A DNA stretch of 64,000 nucleotides from Periconia sp. R9002 (GCA_023627715.1 JAMAHW010000011.1:372001-436000); one strand, 5' to 3'; positions 11,362-23,078 are shown, counted from the first letter of the stretch. Translations and numbers: made by a program. The notes: generated from the sequence alone by a model not told the origin.

Positions 11362-12507
11362 TCAAAGATTGGATTTCGGTGGTGACAAATCACAATCCTT
11401 ATCTTTTTTTGGCCGATCAATGCCAGCAAGGTCACTAACCAGATCCTCGAAATCGTGCATGAATTCCTCGATGCCAACGTATTTCCAATATGCTATGACA
11501 TGTTGACAACCAAATTTAAGATCTTCTGGGATATTAATAACGTCTTTAATCTTTGGACCTTCAAACGGCGTTCCCGGAAGTGGAAGGTAATCGATCATTG
11601 AAAGATTGGAGTTTGCCATGGCCAGATCCACCAGTCCATCGCCAACTCTTCGCATGATGAATTCAAAATTGTAATTCTCCTTGATCTTGTGCAGGTTTCT
11701 GTCCTGCGTTGGGTCGACTGACCAGGCTTGAGGGACAATGTCGTGCGTGTTATAGAGAATGGTGTTCCATGTATGCAGAGGGTTGGAAGAGTCAAGTACC
11801 TGTTGGGGAAAGTAGCTTGTATAACGATCTCTGAACGACTTGTTCCCTGGGGAGTAGCCAGCGCAGCCCAGAACCTTGACGTTGTCCTTTGAGATCCACC
11901 CTTTTTCAGCCAGCGCATAAGCCGTCATGGGTGCCAAAGTCCCCCCAAGGCTGTGGCCGGTGAAGATGATGGTATAGTCCGGGTCCACTTGACGAAGATG
12001 TTCATGCAAATGAAGGCCGCTTGGATTCAAAATAATATTCCGAACGCCTGCGCAAGCTCCTTGAGAGCAATAAGGGGTCACGAACCAGTCTGCGTGTGGG
12101 TCACACAGTGCCATAGCCGAGGGTTTTGGGATAGTGTCTTCGGTCCAGGTATCGAGCCATTTATCCCACTGCGTTGTATTGAAAGCATTCAAGTCCTGAT
12201 AGGTATCGACTTTCGAGTCGTCGGCAGTGCCTGGAATCCCAACGATGACCAGTTTCTGAACGTCATCTGTGATGACGGTACAGGTGTTGTCAGGTCCCGT
12301 GTCATCAGCCTCTGGATCATATTCTTTGTAGATTCTCGGACCCCAAGTAATTTTCCAGTTGCCCGGGAACTTGACCAAGCTAGTTTCCAGTGCCTCTCTG
12401 AAGATCTTCTCAAGTACACTTCGTGGAGCTTTGACATGGTTTACAGAAGCCATGGACATGCAATAAGCTTGCTGAAACACGTCGAAGTTACACTTTGGCT
12501 CTTTCAT
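11362..12507 (-). CDS. Class 3 lipase-like alpha/beta hydrolase
   Basis: Single exon, 381 aa, no signal peptide, so probably intracellular. The lipase class 3 nucleophile elbow TGHSLGGT lies at about residues 183-190 (Ser186). Upstream strands LVIVGIPGT and downstream YNTHDIVPQAW fit the catalytic Asp region, and CQHVIAYW near residue 340 is a candidate for the catalytic His. The N terminus FDVFQQAYCMSMASVNHV also fits fungal cytosolic lipase-3 proteins. Substrate is unknown. The ATG at 12507 was chosen because the protein before it lacks conserved features; a spliced 5' extension cannot be excluded. Confidence 0.82.
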   Translation of the reverse strand: MKEPKCNFDVFQQAYCMSMASVNHVKAPRSVLEKIFREALETSLVKFPGNWKITWGPRIYKEYDPEADDTGPDNTCTVITDDVQKLVIVGIPGTADDSKVDTYQDLNAFNTTQWDKWLDTWTEDTIPKPSAMALCDPHADWFVTPYCSQGACAGVRNIILNPSGLHLHEHLRQVDPDYTIIFTGHSLGGTLAPMTAYALAEKGWISKDNVKVLGCAGYSPGNKSFRDRYTSYFPQQVLDSSNPLHTWNTILYNTHDIVPQAWSVDPTQDRNLHKIKENYNFEFIMRRVGDGLVDLAMANSNLSMIDYLPLPGTPFEGPKIKDVINIPEDLKFGCQHVIAYWKYVGIEEFMHDFEDLVSDLAGIDRPKKDKDCDLSPPKSNL

Positions 12508-13573
12508 CCTGTGTTAGTGCTGGGGCGGTAAGAGATGTAGTTGCCGATATGTGATGAATGAATGCTTTCAAGGAAGATGATGCATGACATGATCGTAGGA
12601 GAGCACAGGCTTTTATATGTAGAACTCTTTTCCGATAGACGCAGAACTCGCTATACCGTTGCGTATCAATTGATCTTTCCAATGGCTGCGATGTACATCG
12701 ATATACAATTATGATGTCTAGAATAAAGTTCCATATTCCAACACATGAGATTGAAATATGCATGCTATCGCATATTAAGCTCTTGAGAGACTTCCCCGCA
12801 TCGAGTTTGAAGATGATAGGGTAACATGTAGGTAAGCAGTACAGCAGTCTAAGCCAGCCACTGACTGCGGATGCGACGAAAGTACTAGCGTGGTGCGGGG
12901 ACCCGCCACGAATACCGATTACAGGTGCTTCGCAGAGGAGGTGCTACTACACACACAACACAACTCTGCTGTTCATCAAGTTTTCTTTCTGGTTCTTCAT
13001 CGCTTTAGCACACCCTAGTGCGACACAGAATTTGCATTTAAAACTTATAAATTAACGTATTTCGATGTAACCTTGGTGACCTTTCCGAATCAGGAGTGTA
13101 GCAGCATGGAGAAAGCCGGGAGAGATGGGCAGTCATTTGACTAATTGAAAGATGTTACTGTCGAATACAAATGACATCTCTGCCAACCGAAGCCGCGAAA
13201 AATAAGCATTCTCGTATGTCTGGCTTCCAACCAGCACACAGCGACGTTTTAGTAACAAGCAGACCTCCTCTGTACTCCCCGCATACTATTCGCTTGACAT
13301 TAAGGAATTGTTCTTAGCCGAATAGCGATCTCAAGGTATTTCCAGTCGCTAAGTTACGCACGATAATGTCAGATTCAACAAAACATGATGAGGCAACCAC
13401 GTTAGCCAAGACACGGAGCATAACGGCAAGACAGATATTACAAAGTATACCTTGACGATTAAAGTGCCTCTAATTATATATTATTTGTACGCATTAGGTT
13501 ATTGAATTACCGAAAGTCTCAATTATCATTATCTTATCTGCGAGGACACGCCGCTCCAGCACGTGACGCATTG
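12508..13573. other. Intergenic, no gene recognised
   Basis: About 1.07 kb between two minus-strand genes, AT-rich toward its right half. It should include the lipase promoter. No domain-bearing open frame was found. Confidence 0.5.
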
Positions 13574-14566
13574 CTATACGGTGTGTGCTTTCCAAACTAA
13601 AGGTTCCTTAGGTATTCCAGCCAAGGCAGATTCCTTCGTACGCAGTACCTCCCACAAAATATCATTCACAGTCGGTACATTTCTCCAATCAACCAAAGGG
13701 ACGTCAAGGACCGCGTTAAGCTGAGCAACCAGACGCATCCACTCAGTCGAGTAGACATGCCTCCGATAATCCGTCCGCCGGAGAGTATCATGATTAGTAC
13801 AACTAAGCTCGCACATAATAGTCGCAAAGCACCGCACATCATACCCCCTAAACCACTCATTCTCAGCCCAATCATCGTATTGGTCCTCCACCTGCATCGG
13901 GATCTTCCTACGCAACATAGTAGAGAAATCAATCTTTTGATCCACGCGCCACTTCTCGCCGATTCGATAATGTCGCGGAGTCCCGATGTAAACGCCATTG
14001 AGTTCGCCGAGGACGATGCGAGGATATGGGACGTGTTCCGGGGACCGGGGAGGTGTGGTTATGTAGAGGTGGTCCAAATCCACCTGGCCATGGTATATCG
14101 GGGCCCAATCATGCCGAGGGGTTAAGTTGGAGCTACCTTGCAAGATACCTAGGTGCAGGAAGCACAGCGCGCGTAATAGCGATTCGGCAACATGCCATAG
14201 AAATGCTTCTGGTATATGCCGGCGGGCGTTGTGGTACTGGTGGAACAAGTCGCGTAATGATCCGCCGTCGCAGTACTCTAGATAGAGTCTGTGTTCGGAA
14301 TCTGTGCGGTTCTCTCCGAGGATTTGGATGATGTTTCGTTGCCCTTCTGCTTGTAGGAGGGTATTGACTTCTTGCATGCCGGCTGTGCTTCCGAAATAAT
14401 TTAGGACTTTACATAGTGCGAGCTTCTGGGTCTTCTTTTCTCGCGCAACGTAGACTCCGTTTGTCATAATCGATTCCGTGTTGATGGCCTTTCCGAGAAT
14501 CATGTATCCGTCTTGGTCCGCGCGTAGCATTAGGGGCTTGTCTGTGTCTGTCATTGCTTTGTCCAT
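13574..14566 (-). CDS. Pseudokinase-like protein 1 (kinase fold, catalytic motifs lost)
   Basis: Single exon, 330 aa. A protein kinase-like layout is visible: DGYMILGKA (glycine-loop region), LALCKVL (the VAIK lysine), LYLEYCDGGSLRDLF (hinge), then helix E at AFLWHVAESLLRALCFLHLG. The catalytic loop, normally H-x-D-x-K-x-x-N, reads HGQVDLDHLYI, with Asp, Lys and Asn all replaced; the DFG position reads LGELNG and the activation end GTPRHY. It is therefore probably catalytically dead, acting as a scaffold or sensor. A paralogue with the same losses lies next to it on the same strand. Family function is unknown. Confidence 0.75.
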   Translation of the reverse strand: MDKAMTDTDKPLMLRADQDGYMILGKAINTESIMTNGVYVAREKKTQKLALCKVLNYFGSTAGMQEVNTLLQAEGQRNIIQILGENRTDSEHRLYLEYCDGGSLRDLFHQYHNARRHIPEAFLWHVAESLLRALCFLHLGILQGSSNLTPRHDWAPIYHGQVDLDHLYITTPPRSPEHVPYPRIVLGELNGVYIGTPRHYRIGEKWRVDQKIDFSTMLRRKIPMQVEDQYDDWAENEWFRGYDVRCFATIMCELSCTNHDTLRRTDYRRHVYSTEWMRLVAQLNAVLDVPLVDWRNVPTVNDILWEVLRTKESALAGIPKEPLVWKAHTV

Positions 14567-15066
14567 TCTGATCGTGTGAACCCCAATGATTTGTTATTTG
14601 TTCGACTCGGGGTTGAATGAATGGTTTTATCATACTCTTTTCGGTTTCATGACAGGGAAACTTTATATGTCTGCGCCAGTAGAGCACTTGGTTGTGTTTA
14701 CATGGACTACGTCACGTGAGTCTTGGCATCAAACGCTTTCAAGGTTGCTTTCTACGCTACTTCTGTTTTTCACATTTTTAGTGTTGTTTTTTCTACATTT
14801 CTGGTGGCTAATAGGAGAGCTTCCATATTATTCTGCACGAAATCGGTGGTTTGCACACAGCTCAGCCTCATTACTAGAGGGTCTCGAGGTCTTTATGTAC
14901 CTAGTCATACAAGATCATCACGCATATACAAGAGGAAGATGGAGTCATCATACTGATTTCAATTCATACTATGCTTTGGGGCCATGGCTCGCATCAATAT
15001 CATGAGAGCTTGGCGGTCGTCGACCTCATGACAGGTTATTACGACCATTTGAGAACCCAGTCCGTA
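14567..15066. other. Spacer between tandem pseudokinase genes
   Basis: 500 bp containing the promoter of the first pseudokinase gene and the 3' end of the second. No other gene was seen. Confidence 0.5.
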
Positions 15067-15930
15067 TTACCACTCTGGGGGAGCAACGGGTTTTGGCTTG
15101 CGGCCGACGTGAAAGTCCCAGGCTAAAGGTTCTTTTTCTATAAAGGGTAGTGCGCCATCCCTCGCATCCAGAAACTCACGCAGGAGCACATTCACGGGTG
15201 GGATTTTCCAACTATCCCCGCGCATATCCTCCAATGCAGACCATCGATCCAACAAGCGCGCGAACACCGGCGTATATGTGTTCGTAGGTTGCCTCGTATT
15301 GCTCAGGTTCGTCATGGTATACACAAAACACATGATGTCTTGCGTCCTATGGTGCTCATGAGATGCCCAGTCCTTGACATCTGGTACATGATCGAATTCA
15401 CCGAGACGTATCCAAGGGTATGTAGTATCCCCCGATGAAAGAGGACGGGTGGGCGATATGAAAAGGTGGATATAATCCGGTTCACCATGGAATATCGGTG
15501 TCCAGTCATGTCGAGGTGTCAAGGTGGCATCTCCCTGTGGAATGCCCAAATGCAAGAAACAGAGTGCTCGCAATATGGCCTCGCCTACGTGCCACAAGAA
15601 CGCTTCTGGCACTGCGCGATGCTCTTCCCAGTATGTTTCGAAAAGGTGGAGTAGCAATCCACCTTTGCAATATTCCGTATAGAGTCTATGTTCTGACCCT
15701 AGTTGGCTATACTTGCGGAGCTCGAGAATATTCTCATGACCTTTGGCAAGTTGCATGATGGTAGCTTCTCGTATAGCTGCTTCGGAATTACCGGTGATTT
15801 TGCACAGAGCTAGTTCTCGTGTCATTGTGTCTCGGACGACGTATTGATTTTTCGAACAACCCATCTTGTTGAGTTTCCCGCCAAGGATGGTGTATCCATC
15901 TCGGTTCGCGGGGGTCATTGTGTTACTCAT
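15067..15930 (-). CDS. Pseudokinase-like protein 2, tandem paralogue
   Basis: Single exon, 287 aa from the ATG at 15930 (MSNTMTPANRDGYTILGG). An in-frame ATG at 16053 would add 41 residues, but that segment is AT-rich and unlike the paralogue. It shares with the neighbouring gene DGYTILGG, LALCKI, LYTEYCKGG, AFLWHVGEAILRALCFLHLGIPQG, LTPRHDWTPI and the end motif EPLAW. The catalytic loop reads HGEPDYIHLFI and the DFG position EFD, so catalytic Asp and metal-binding Asp are lost. The pair clearly arose by tandem duplication and has since diverged strongly, with the first copy longer in the C-lobe. Confidence 0.73.
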   Translation of the reverse strand: MSNTMTPANRDGYTILGGKLNKMGCSKNQYVVRDTMTRELALCKITGNSEAAIREATIMQLAKGHENILELRKYSQLGSEHRLYTEYCKGGLLLHLFETYWEEHRAVPEAFLWHVGEAILRALCFLHLGIPQGDATLTPRHDWTPIFHGEPDYIHLFISPTRPLSSGDTTYPWIRLGEFDHVPDVKDWASHEHHRTQDIMCFVYTMTNLSNTRQPTNTYTPVFARLLDRWSALEDMRGDSWKIPPVNVLLREFLDARDGALPFIEKEPLAWDFHVGRKPKPVAPPEW

Positions 15931-16641
15931 TGTTGATATAAGAGTTCGGTTTTTGTTGCTTGTGTTGGTTGTTGTTATATTTCTTTGGTTGATATTCTGA
16001 TCTTTGTCGATGAGCAGATAGGACAATATCTTATATATTTCTACTTGGATCATTATGCAGGCGTTATATAGGTAAAATGTTCGTACCCAAGTTCAACGCA
16101 ATGTACCGCGTTGTGTACAGTACTGACTATGATGTATGCAAACAATGCGTTGTCACCAGAAAGCGTATTTTATCGTGTGTCGTTGATATTGCTAGGAGTC
16201 GCAATGTCTTTGCGTACAGTATACATATGGTGAAAATGACGCAGTGACGTCCTCTAGTTTTGTTGAGTGGTCGAAGCAATGGCGCATAGACGCGGAGTTG
16301 ATTGTGCAGGAACGATCCAGTCATTGCGTTCTCAGCATGAAATCAGGATATCCTGATATATGGAATTGCACAATCATGGGTAAATTGTTATGGCGGGTAT
16401 AAAGATAAGCAAAATGATATATACATTAAGATGAATCCTTCTGGGGTATTGGTAATTGAAAATGAACATGTCCCTCAAACAGGCGGGCTTCAAAAAAAGG
16501 TTGCTGAAATTGGATAAATGTAAAGTGAGGAAGAGAAAAAAGGTGGCAAGAAGACCGTTGGCGCCAATAAATAGGGTGAAGGTAGGCCAGACGTTGATTG
16601 TTTGGGCAAACCGTTTGACGAAATCAAGTGTTTGTCAACAT
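15931..16641. other. Intergenic, no gene recognised
   Basis: 711 bp, AT-rich, between two minus-strand genes. Contains the promoter/leader of pseudokinase 2. No recognisable gene. Confidence 0.5.
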
Positions 16642-17805
16642 CTATTTGACATAGAGCTTTGTGCCGTTAACGTGCACAGTGGCGGTGTATAGTTCACGCC
16701 TCATAGGGCGCAGCGGTTGCTGCAGGCCGTGGAAGATCATGTTCACAATACTCTCGTTGCCCTTAGAATCCCGTTCGAAGCTTGCGCTTCCAGGACCGGT
16801 GATATTGCAACCGAATTTATCAGTCGTCTTCAGCAAAGGCTCCTTGGCTCTTGTGTAGGGTCCTTTGACATGCTGAGAAGTAGCGTATTGTATATCGTAT
16901 GAACCATCGGCGTAGTAGTGTGTGCTGTACGCCAAGAAATATACGCTGCCGCGTTTGAAGATATATGGCGCTTCAAGATTAAAACCATCCTTGAAACCTT
17001 GGTCGTCCTTCTTGAGAAGTTTGTGCGCATTACCCACCCACTCAACACCCTCTTTGGGTCCGGAGTTTGCGACTTCACGGATCTCCAAATAAACATTAGG
17101 TCGGTCGGTTTTGTAGACAACATACTGTTTCTTATCGTCGTCCTTAAACCATGCGGGATCGATCACACCGTTTGAGGTCCGGTTGCATTGTACAAAGTCG
17201 TTCACCGGACGGTAAACACCTGTAATGGTGTCGGCAATGGCTGCACCGATGCAATGTTGCCTGTTCTCGCTGACGGTCTCTTTGTCGTATGCCGAAAAGT
17301 ACCTAGCTGTTTGTTAGCAAATATCATCACTGTCTTCTATGTTATACTAACATAACGAATTTGTCGTCAGAACATCTCTGGAAGACGTCTGGTGCCCATA
17401 TTCCATAATCGCCTTTCCGATTTCCTGCCCACGTTGACTCGTTGATAGCCAGAATCGGCCGGCCGAATTTGGTCCAATTGCCGTGGAAACTGCTTGACCT
17501 AGCGCCCTGCAGATCTTTCCCGTTGAAAGTACCGAAGCTGTACCATGTCCCGTTGAGATTATACAATGCTAAATCAACGTAAGAAGAACCATTTCGAGGA
17601 TTACTTTAATCTCACTGCACTTACATGGATCGGGAAAGTTCTGATTGAGAACCGGACGTGCGATACCCTTGCATACCTCCGTGTCTGTCGTATCCTTTTC
17701 TACCTGGGATAATTCTGTTGTATTCTTTTCTGTTTCGGAGGATGCAGGGAAAGATACTACGCTGGTCGCGAAAAGGGTAGCAGATAAAAACAGTAACGAA
17801 CGCAT
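16642..17805 (-). CDS. Secreted glycoside hydrolase family 43 enzyme
   Basis: Five-bladed beta-propeller enzyme of the arabinanase / beta-xylosidase type, acting on hemicellulose or pectin side chains outside the cell. Three exons read right to left, 17625-17805, 17352-17568 and 16642-17302, give 352 aa. Signal peptide MRSLLFLSATLFATSVVSFP. The expected catalytic residues lie in NFPDPS (general base Asp), VIDPAWF (pKa modulator Asp) and FNLEAPYIF (acid Glu); GIWAPDVFQ is also typical. Introns are 56 and 49 nt, the second with a gctaac branch site; the joins PDP-SLYN and FVM-YFSAYD restore family motifs. Exact specificity cannot be called. Confidence 0.88.
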
Positions 17806-19775
17806 CTCGAAACGAATTTCTTTAATAAAACGAGTGTGGGGGTCCGAAGAGAATGTGTTCAGTAGAACAAAAGCTGTAAAATGAGTGACTGTCGATCGAA
17901 AAATGGAAGACAACTAGCATCAATGATATATGTCCAGCTGGTTCGCAGCACAGGCGTCTAGCTAAATTTCCATGGAGTACCCGATTCTGGAATTTCAAGT
18001 CGGGACTGAGACAATGCGTCAAGGCGCGCATCGGAGAACTGTTGAATTGACCTCTTTTGCCTTAATCGGGATCGGAAGGGAAATTGCGTATTCGCTTAAC
18101 CGAACCGTTCTACGGCCGCCTCGCGGCATGCTCTTCAGTCCCCATACCTTTTAATCACAATACATAACATTTGAAGCCTCAATTGACTCTCCTCCAGATA
18201 GAAAAATGCGCATCGGCATTGACATGATATGATTTCATCTTGGTTCATTTACTCTTCTTCATTACAGTCAACATGGCATCAAAAAAGACGATGTTGTTTT
18301 CCAGAGTGCTTACCTTAATTAATGGGGCTGGGCTATGAGGCAGGCTGCCTTACACTAAATAAAGTAATAAATACGGGGCGTCCCGACATCTAAGCCCTAT
18401 TTCCACCCAGGGTCCATGCAGGTTACCCCCAAACTGTATAAAAAACATCGCAAACTGAATTGTTTCATTGCATTAGCCTATGTGGAGAAAAACCCAGCCT
18501 AAAATTAACCCGATCAAAGCAATTTGGTAGACCCCAGCCACAGGCCCGCCTACTGCTGTTCTCAACTGAGATTAGTGGAGGGAAAACGATGAACTCCGTT
18601 ACCAGATTTACGCACAGTAAGATCCCGAGATAGAAGGTTTCTTCGAGCCAGCCGGCCCCCGAATGCTACAATTATCAAGATTAGGCTGGCTCCTAGGACA
18701 TCTGCCCCGCTTCTTTAAGACCCTTTGTCATGTAACGTTCACAGTGCCTAAAGACATTGGGCTCTTATACAGTATTGATACTGCATTTATGATTCTGGTC
18801 TACAACAGAAGTACCATACTATATTGTCAATGTTTACAATCTGGTCATCTGGTCATTGATTTCCCACTGCGACAATATAATATAAATCAGCATGATGTCT
18901 TTTCAGTACAGCATTGTACGCAAGGATAGTCAGCTTGTGATCTGATTTTTCCCAAATGATGTACCCAGAAACTGTCTGGGACTAGCGCATTCAATCGGAT
19001 GTTCTCCTTAGAAGTACCTCGGTATGTAGCGAACTAACTCACCGGTGCTACATGAATCTTTGCTACGGACACCATTTATACAAACTGTACCATTGCAGTA
19101 TCGGGAATGCATACACTCTCTTTAAATATTTCGCAAGAACACTCTATTTAGACATATTTGCAGGCACCTAGCCTTGGCCGACTGGTGACTGGTCGCCTTG
19201 TGAACACCAAGTTACATTTTTGCAAAACCCCACTAGAACTCTCTTAGAAGATGGCTATCTATCTGGAGGCCAAATAAAGTATTGGGTCTCTCTCTATAGT
19301 TTTGAGCTTAGTTTCCTTTTGTGCACGTCCTTAGCCGCCAGGACGGTATTATGTGAACCTTACTGTGTGGACACCGTGGGCAGAGGCATTGCCTCGCGAT
19401 GACAAACGATATTGTGACGATATATTCATAGTATCGGACTTACCGTCACGTTCATTCTCTCTTCCCTTTAGTAACTATGTTCTCAAAGTACAATGGCAAT
19501 TTTAATGAAAAGTAGAAATTCGGATTTCATGCCTAGGCTCCTCTGCTCCAGATCATACGGGAGGCTGATACTACTTGGCGAACTGGGAGATTGTAAGTTT
19601 GTAAACCAACTTAGTCCAACAAAAAGACAAGGACGACAGACGCGATAAATAGTGTGGGTATCGTGAAAGTGGCTCCTAGACTAACTTAGAATAAGCTAGG
19701 CCGTCTTGGACTCGTCTGAAAATACCTCGTAAACCGAACCCCCGCATTTATTGGACTATTGACTACACATCAAAA
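17806..19775. other. Long intergenic region with a repeat fragment
   Basis: About 2 kb between divergent GH43 and F-box genes. It holds both promoters. No gene-like frame was found. A stretch near 19308-19385 matches part of the dispersed repeat at about 55.4 kb (listed separately). Confidence 0.5.
19308..19385 (+). repeat. Fragment related to the dispersed repeat at 55.4 kb
   Basis: By eye, gtgcacgtcc-ttagcc, aggacg-t-tta-tatg and a later ga-accgtg are shared, in order, with about 55380-55460. The match is partial and imperfect. It is probably a diverged piece of the same repeat family. Confidence 0.35.
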
Positions 19776-21250
19776 ATGCCATCCCATATCGACCCCCTTC
19801 CACGCGAGCTTTTCCGCTATGTCGTCGCAAACCTTGAAATAGATGACCTAGTTCACTTTATGCGAGTTTCCAAAGCATACCACACCCTCTTGGAGCCTAT
19901 TGTCTGGGAGAAAATCGAGCTGCACCGAGAGGGATTCCACATTCACCAAACACAAAAAGCGATTCGAAATGAAGAAATTGCAGAGAGGCAAAAGCCCCTA
20001 TATTCCCTTGTGCCACCCGAAGACGAGGACGTACGATGTAGGTCCAGTTCATTCGATGAAAAAGCTATGAAGCTCCTCAAAACGTTGTCGATCCACGAAA
20101 ACCTCGGACTGGGATTATCTGAACCGAGGATACACCATCTTGCATCAATGGTGACCTGGCTTTGTTTGGCGGTGAAGCCTGATTACTACCGTACCATGTC
20201 CGACCCATGGAACCCTATGACAAGGTTCGTGAACCTGAAGTATCTAGAGTTATCTGTCTTCTGGATTCGAGACGAGGAGCAAGTTCCCTTCTGCGCCCCG
20301 GAACATTCTCTTAGTAAATTGCAGACAGTTAAACTTAAAGGCTATCTCCGCAAGGATTTTGTACAGTGGCTTTTGAAAGACCCAGCATGCATTGAGGAGT
20401 TGCATTTAGGCATCCTAGATTTTCCCGTTGCGGCGAACACCGCATCTGATTGGATAGACTCAATACCCCCTGAGATGCGGATTCCTGACGATCTTGATGT
20501 TTTATCAGATGAAGAACGAGCGAAGTGGGAAGGCGTTGAAGATTTGTGCCATGGATCGGTTGCCCCCCGCGCCTTGGCATGTCTTACTTCCAGCATCATG
20601 GAAAGATTCGAAAAGTTGAAGAAGATCTATCTTTATAAGCCAGGAAGTCCATACGTTGATGCCAATGATGACATCTGGGACCTCCTGTATTTCTCTGTTA
20701 CATCAGAGTCACGGATTCTAGAGGAGTGGAACGATCTAATCCGAGCTACACGATCTACTTTGGAATACATTATTCTAGATCAACGACCGGCTGCCGAGGA
20801 AAATGAGCCAGACGGAACAGGCAACGGAGATTACATGTATTTGTGTGCGTGTGGCCCATCTTACCATCGTTTTGTCGAAACTGTCCTTCCCACGCTGCTA
20901 GAGAGTCAGGAATTCCCACGTCTCAAAACCCTTCGGCTGTTTGGCTTCGAACCTGATGCGAAAGGGCCAAGCGCGTATATACAGAGAAGGTGTCCTCCTA
21001 AAAATAGTGTGAACATGCCTGCTCAGCTCCAAGCTGCATTCCCTCATGTGGAAGTCACGGATCATGTTGGTCGCCGTATCTTGATTGAGGATTCAAGCGG
21101 AGAAACTTGTTCAGGTGAGTAAACAAAAGCCTTTCCAGCATCGACCTATATGGCTCCGATGTGTAGTCAGTGTTGCTGATTATTCTACTAGGGGAAGATG
21201 ACGTTTATCAGTCTATGAACGGCTTTGAAACAGAGTCGGATGAAGAGTAA
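19776..21250 (+). CDS. F-box protein with leucine-rich-like region
   Basis: Two exons, 19776-21114 and 21192-21250, giving 465 aa. The N-terminal F-box (about residues 5-45: LPRELFRYVVANLEIDDLVHFMRV then LLEPIVWE) would bind Skp1 in an SCF ubiquitin ligase. The remainder has irregular leucine-rich strands such as NLKYLELSVFW, LQTVKLKG and LKTLRLFGF, the probable substrate-binding part. The intron (gtgagt donor, gctgattattctactag acceptor) joins SG to EDDVYQSMNG, ending in an acidic tail. Without splicing the protein ends at 448 aa, so the last exon is less certain. The target is unknown. Confidence 0.8.
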
Positions 21251-21508
21251 TAAGAAAGCATAAACCTGGCATCGTGCAATAGTTTTAAGAAGAGTAGAGT
21301 GTACGGGCTCAAGCCTATTCGTAATTCGTCCGTTTTCTCAAGTCGTTATACCCTTGGTATGCAAAGGCTCCTCTCCATCATGTCCTAAACAATTTAGTGT
21401 GCACGTCCACAGCCTGCACCTTTGGAAATCACCTATGCGTATTGACACTGCAACAAACCACATTACTTTCCAATCCTTTGTTTGTACGCAAGAGCTCTTA
21501 GTGAAAAC

Positions 21509-22726
21509 CTACGGGACCGACCCCATGACCTCCTCCAGCCAAGGAAACACAATTCCATTAGCCTCCGGGTAGCCCATATGCGCGCGGTTTTGTATAAACC
21601 TCATTTCTTTCAGTGTCCCATACTCCGCCAGCAGCATACTATCTTCCACTGGCATGCATCCATCTAACACGCCATTAACCAACAACAACCTACAAGACGG
21701 CAATCCTTTCCCCACGACGGCCACACCTTCACCTTTCCCACTCACTAGGCTAAACTCATCCTGGCACTTCTCCTTCATTTCTTCAAAATCTTTATAGCCG
21801 TATTTACTCGTATACGCGCGCTCAAGACCAAAGGGGTACTCATGTTTGGAGATCTGCGAAAGCCATTCGCGTCCGATGTAGTGGTGCGTTCCAGCGCCGT
21901 GTCCTACGCTGCCGAGGAGCTGGCTTCGATGGGTGTGAGCGAGGCGAATTGCATAGTAACCTCCAGCGCTCAAACCCCAGGCAATTACTTTCCGTTCATT
22001 CAGGGAGGGCTCGGTTTGGATCCAGTCCAAGATAGAGGTGAAGAGGCGATCGGGAGAAAGGGGATCACGGCGGTCTGCTGGACAGTCTACCGTGGTGCCG
22101 GGAATGTCGCAAATGACGGTTGCCCAACCGCGTTGGAGATGCTCGGTAGTGCGATCGGTGTTGTCAGGTCGGTGTCCATCGAGCCCGGTTATGAGGAGAA
22201 TCGTTGGGAACGGCCCTTTGCCCTGGGGTTTGCGGATATAGAGGGGGATTTTGATGGATTCTTTTTTAGAAGCATGTGTGTGATCAATGGCTACTTCCTC
22301 CATAGGATCTGTCCATAAGGATGCGCCGCGAAGGTAAACTTCTTTTTGTTCTTCAAAGACTTTCTCCTTCAGAGGGGTGCCAATGTAGGGAAACCTCGCG
22401 AGGCGATAGACTGCGTTCGCGCGGAGGTAGTGTGCTTTCGCTCTATCTTTTTCGCCCTCTTGGACGAGCTGGTCAGCTTCCTTGGATAGCTTTCGTGCTG
22501 TAGGCAAGAACGCGTTTGTGTATTCATCTGTGTAGGGGTCGTTGATGTTGTTGGTAATCAGGTGCTTGAAGATTAACTCAAAGTCTTCGAATTTTCCATC
22601 GTGGAATGGATAGACTCCTCGACTGCAAGGAAATTTCCATCTTAATTCCCATAATTTGTTGATAGATCCTGCGTGGCCGAAATCTTTTTCAAAAAGATCT
22701 CCGAGTATCCAGTTCCCCTTCGGCAT
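21509..22726 (-). CDS. Ayg1-like polyketide-shortening alpha/beta hydrolase
   Basis: Single exon, 405 aa. It closely follows the pattern of Aspergillus Ayg1, which shortens a heptaketide naphthopyrone to the tetrahydroxynaphthalene-type precursor of DHN melanin: N terminus W-ILGD-F, RWKFPCSRGVYPFHDG, EDFELIFKHLI, then the hydrolase core LLITGLDGHRPDN, DIPGTTVDCPAD, nucleophile elbow WGLSAGGYYAIR, VNGVLDGCMPVED and the His motif RAHMGYPEA. Length matches the family. No polyketide synthase lies in the window, so it would act with genes elsewhere or on another substrate. A TATA-like atatatata stands about 110 bp upstream. Confidence 0.87.
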   Translation of the reverse strand: MPKGNWILGDLFEKDFGHAGSINKLWELRWKFPCSRGVYPFHDGKFEDFELIFKHLITNNINDPYTDEYTNAFLPTARKLSKEADQLVQEGEKDRAKAHYLRANAVYRLARFPYIGTPLKEKVFEEQKEVYLRGASLWTDPMEEVAIDHTHASKKESIKIPLYIRKPQGKGPFPTILLITGLDGHRPDNTDRTTEHLQRGWATVICDIPGTTVDCPADRRDPLSPDRLFTSILDWIQTEPSLNERKVIAWGLSAGGYYAIRLAHTHRSQLLGSVGHGAGTHHYIGREWLSQISKHEYPFGLERAYTSKYGYKDFEEMKEKCQDEFSLVSGKGEGVAVVGKGLPSCRLLLVNGVLDGCMPVEDSMLLAEYGTLKEMRFIQNRAHMGYPEANGIVFPWLEEVMGSVP

Positions 22727-23078
22727 AATGAGAGTGGATCAACAAGCTGAGATGAACGATACTAATGGTTAACGAGCAGCTATGTGAGTGATGGTGACTA
22801 TAATTGAGAATACAAACATTGTCCGCGCCTGAATCGATATATATATGCTAATTGAGCCATTTCGGGACTTGCTAGGCGGAGGACGTCGGAGGACGTCGGG
22901 CCTTGCGGGGCCGTCACCGCTTGGTAACCGGTAGCTGAGTTGAACAAGCCGAACGGACCCCCACTAATAGATGTATTTTAATCGGACTGGATGTTTCATA
23001 GCGGAGGTCTTGTAATTTGGAAGGGAAGTAGGAAAAATTTCATCGATATCGCATTGAATTGCAGTAGCATCTTGGTGA
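22727..23078. other. Intergenic, no gene recognised
   Basis: 352 bp between two minus-strand genes. Contains the TATA-like run near 22843 and a short direct repeat (ggacgtcgga twice) near 22878-22900. Confidence 0.4.
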
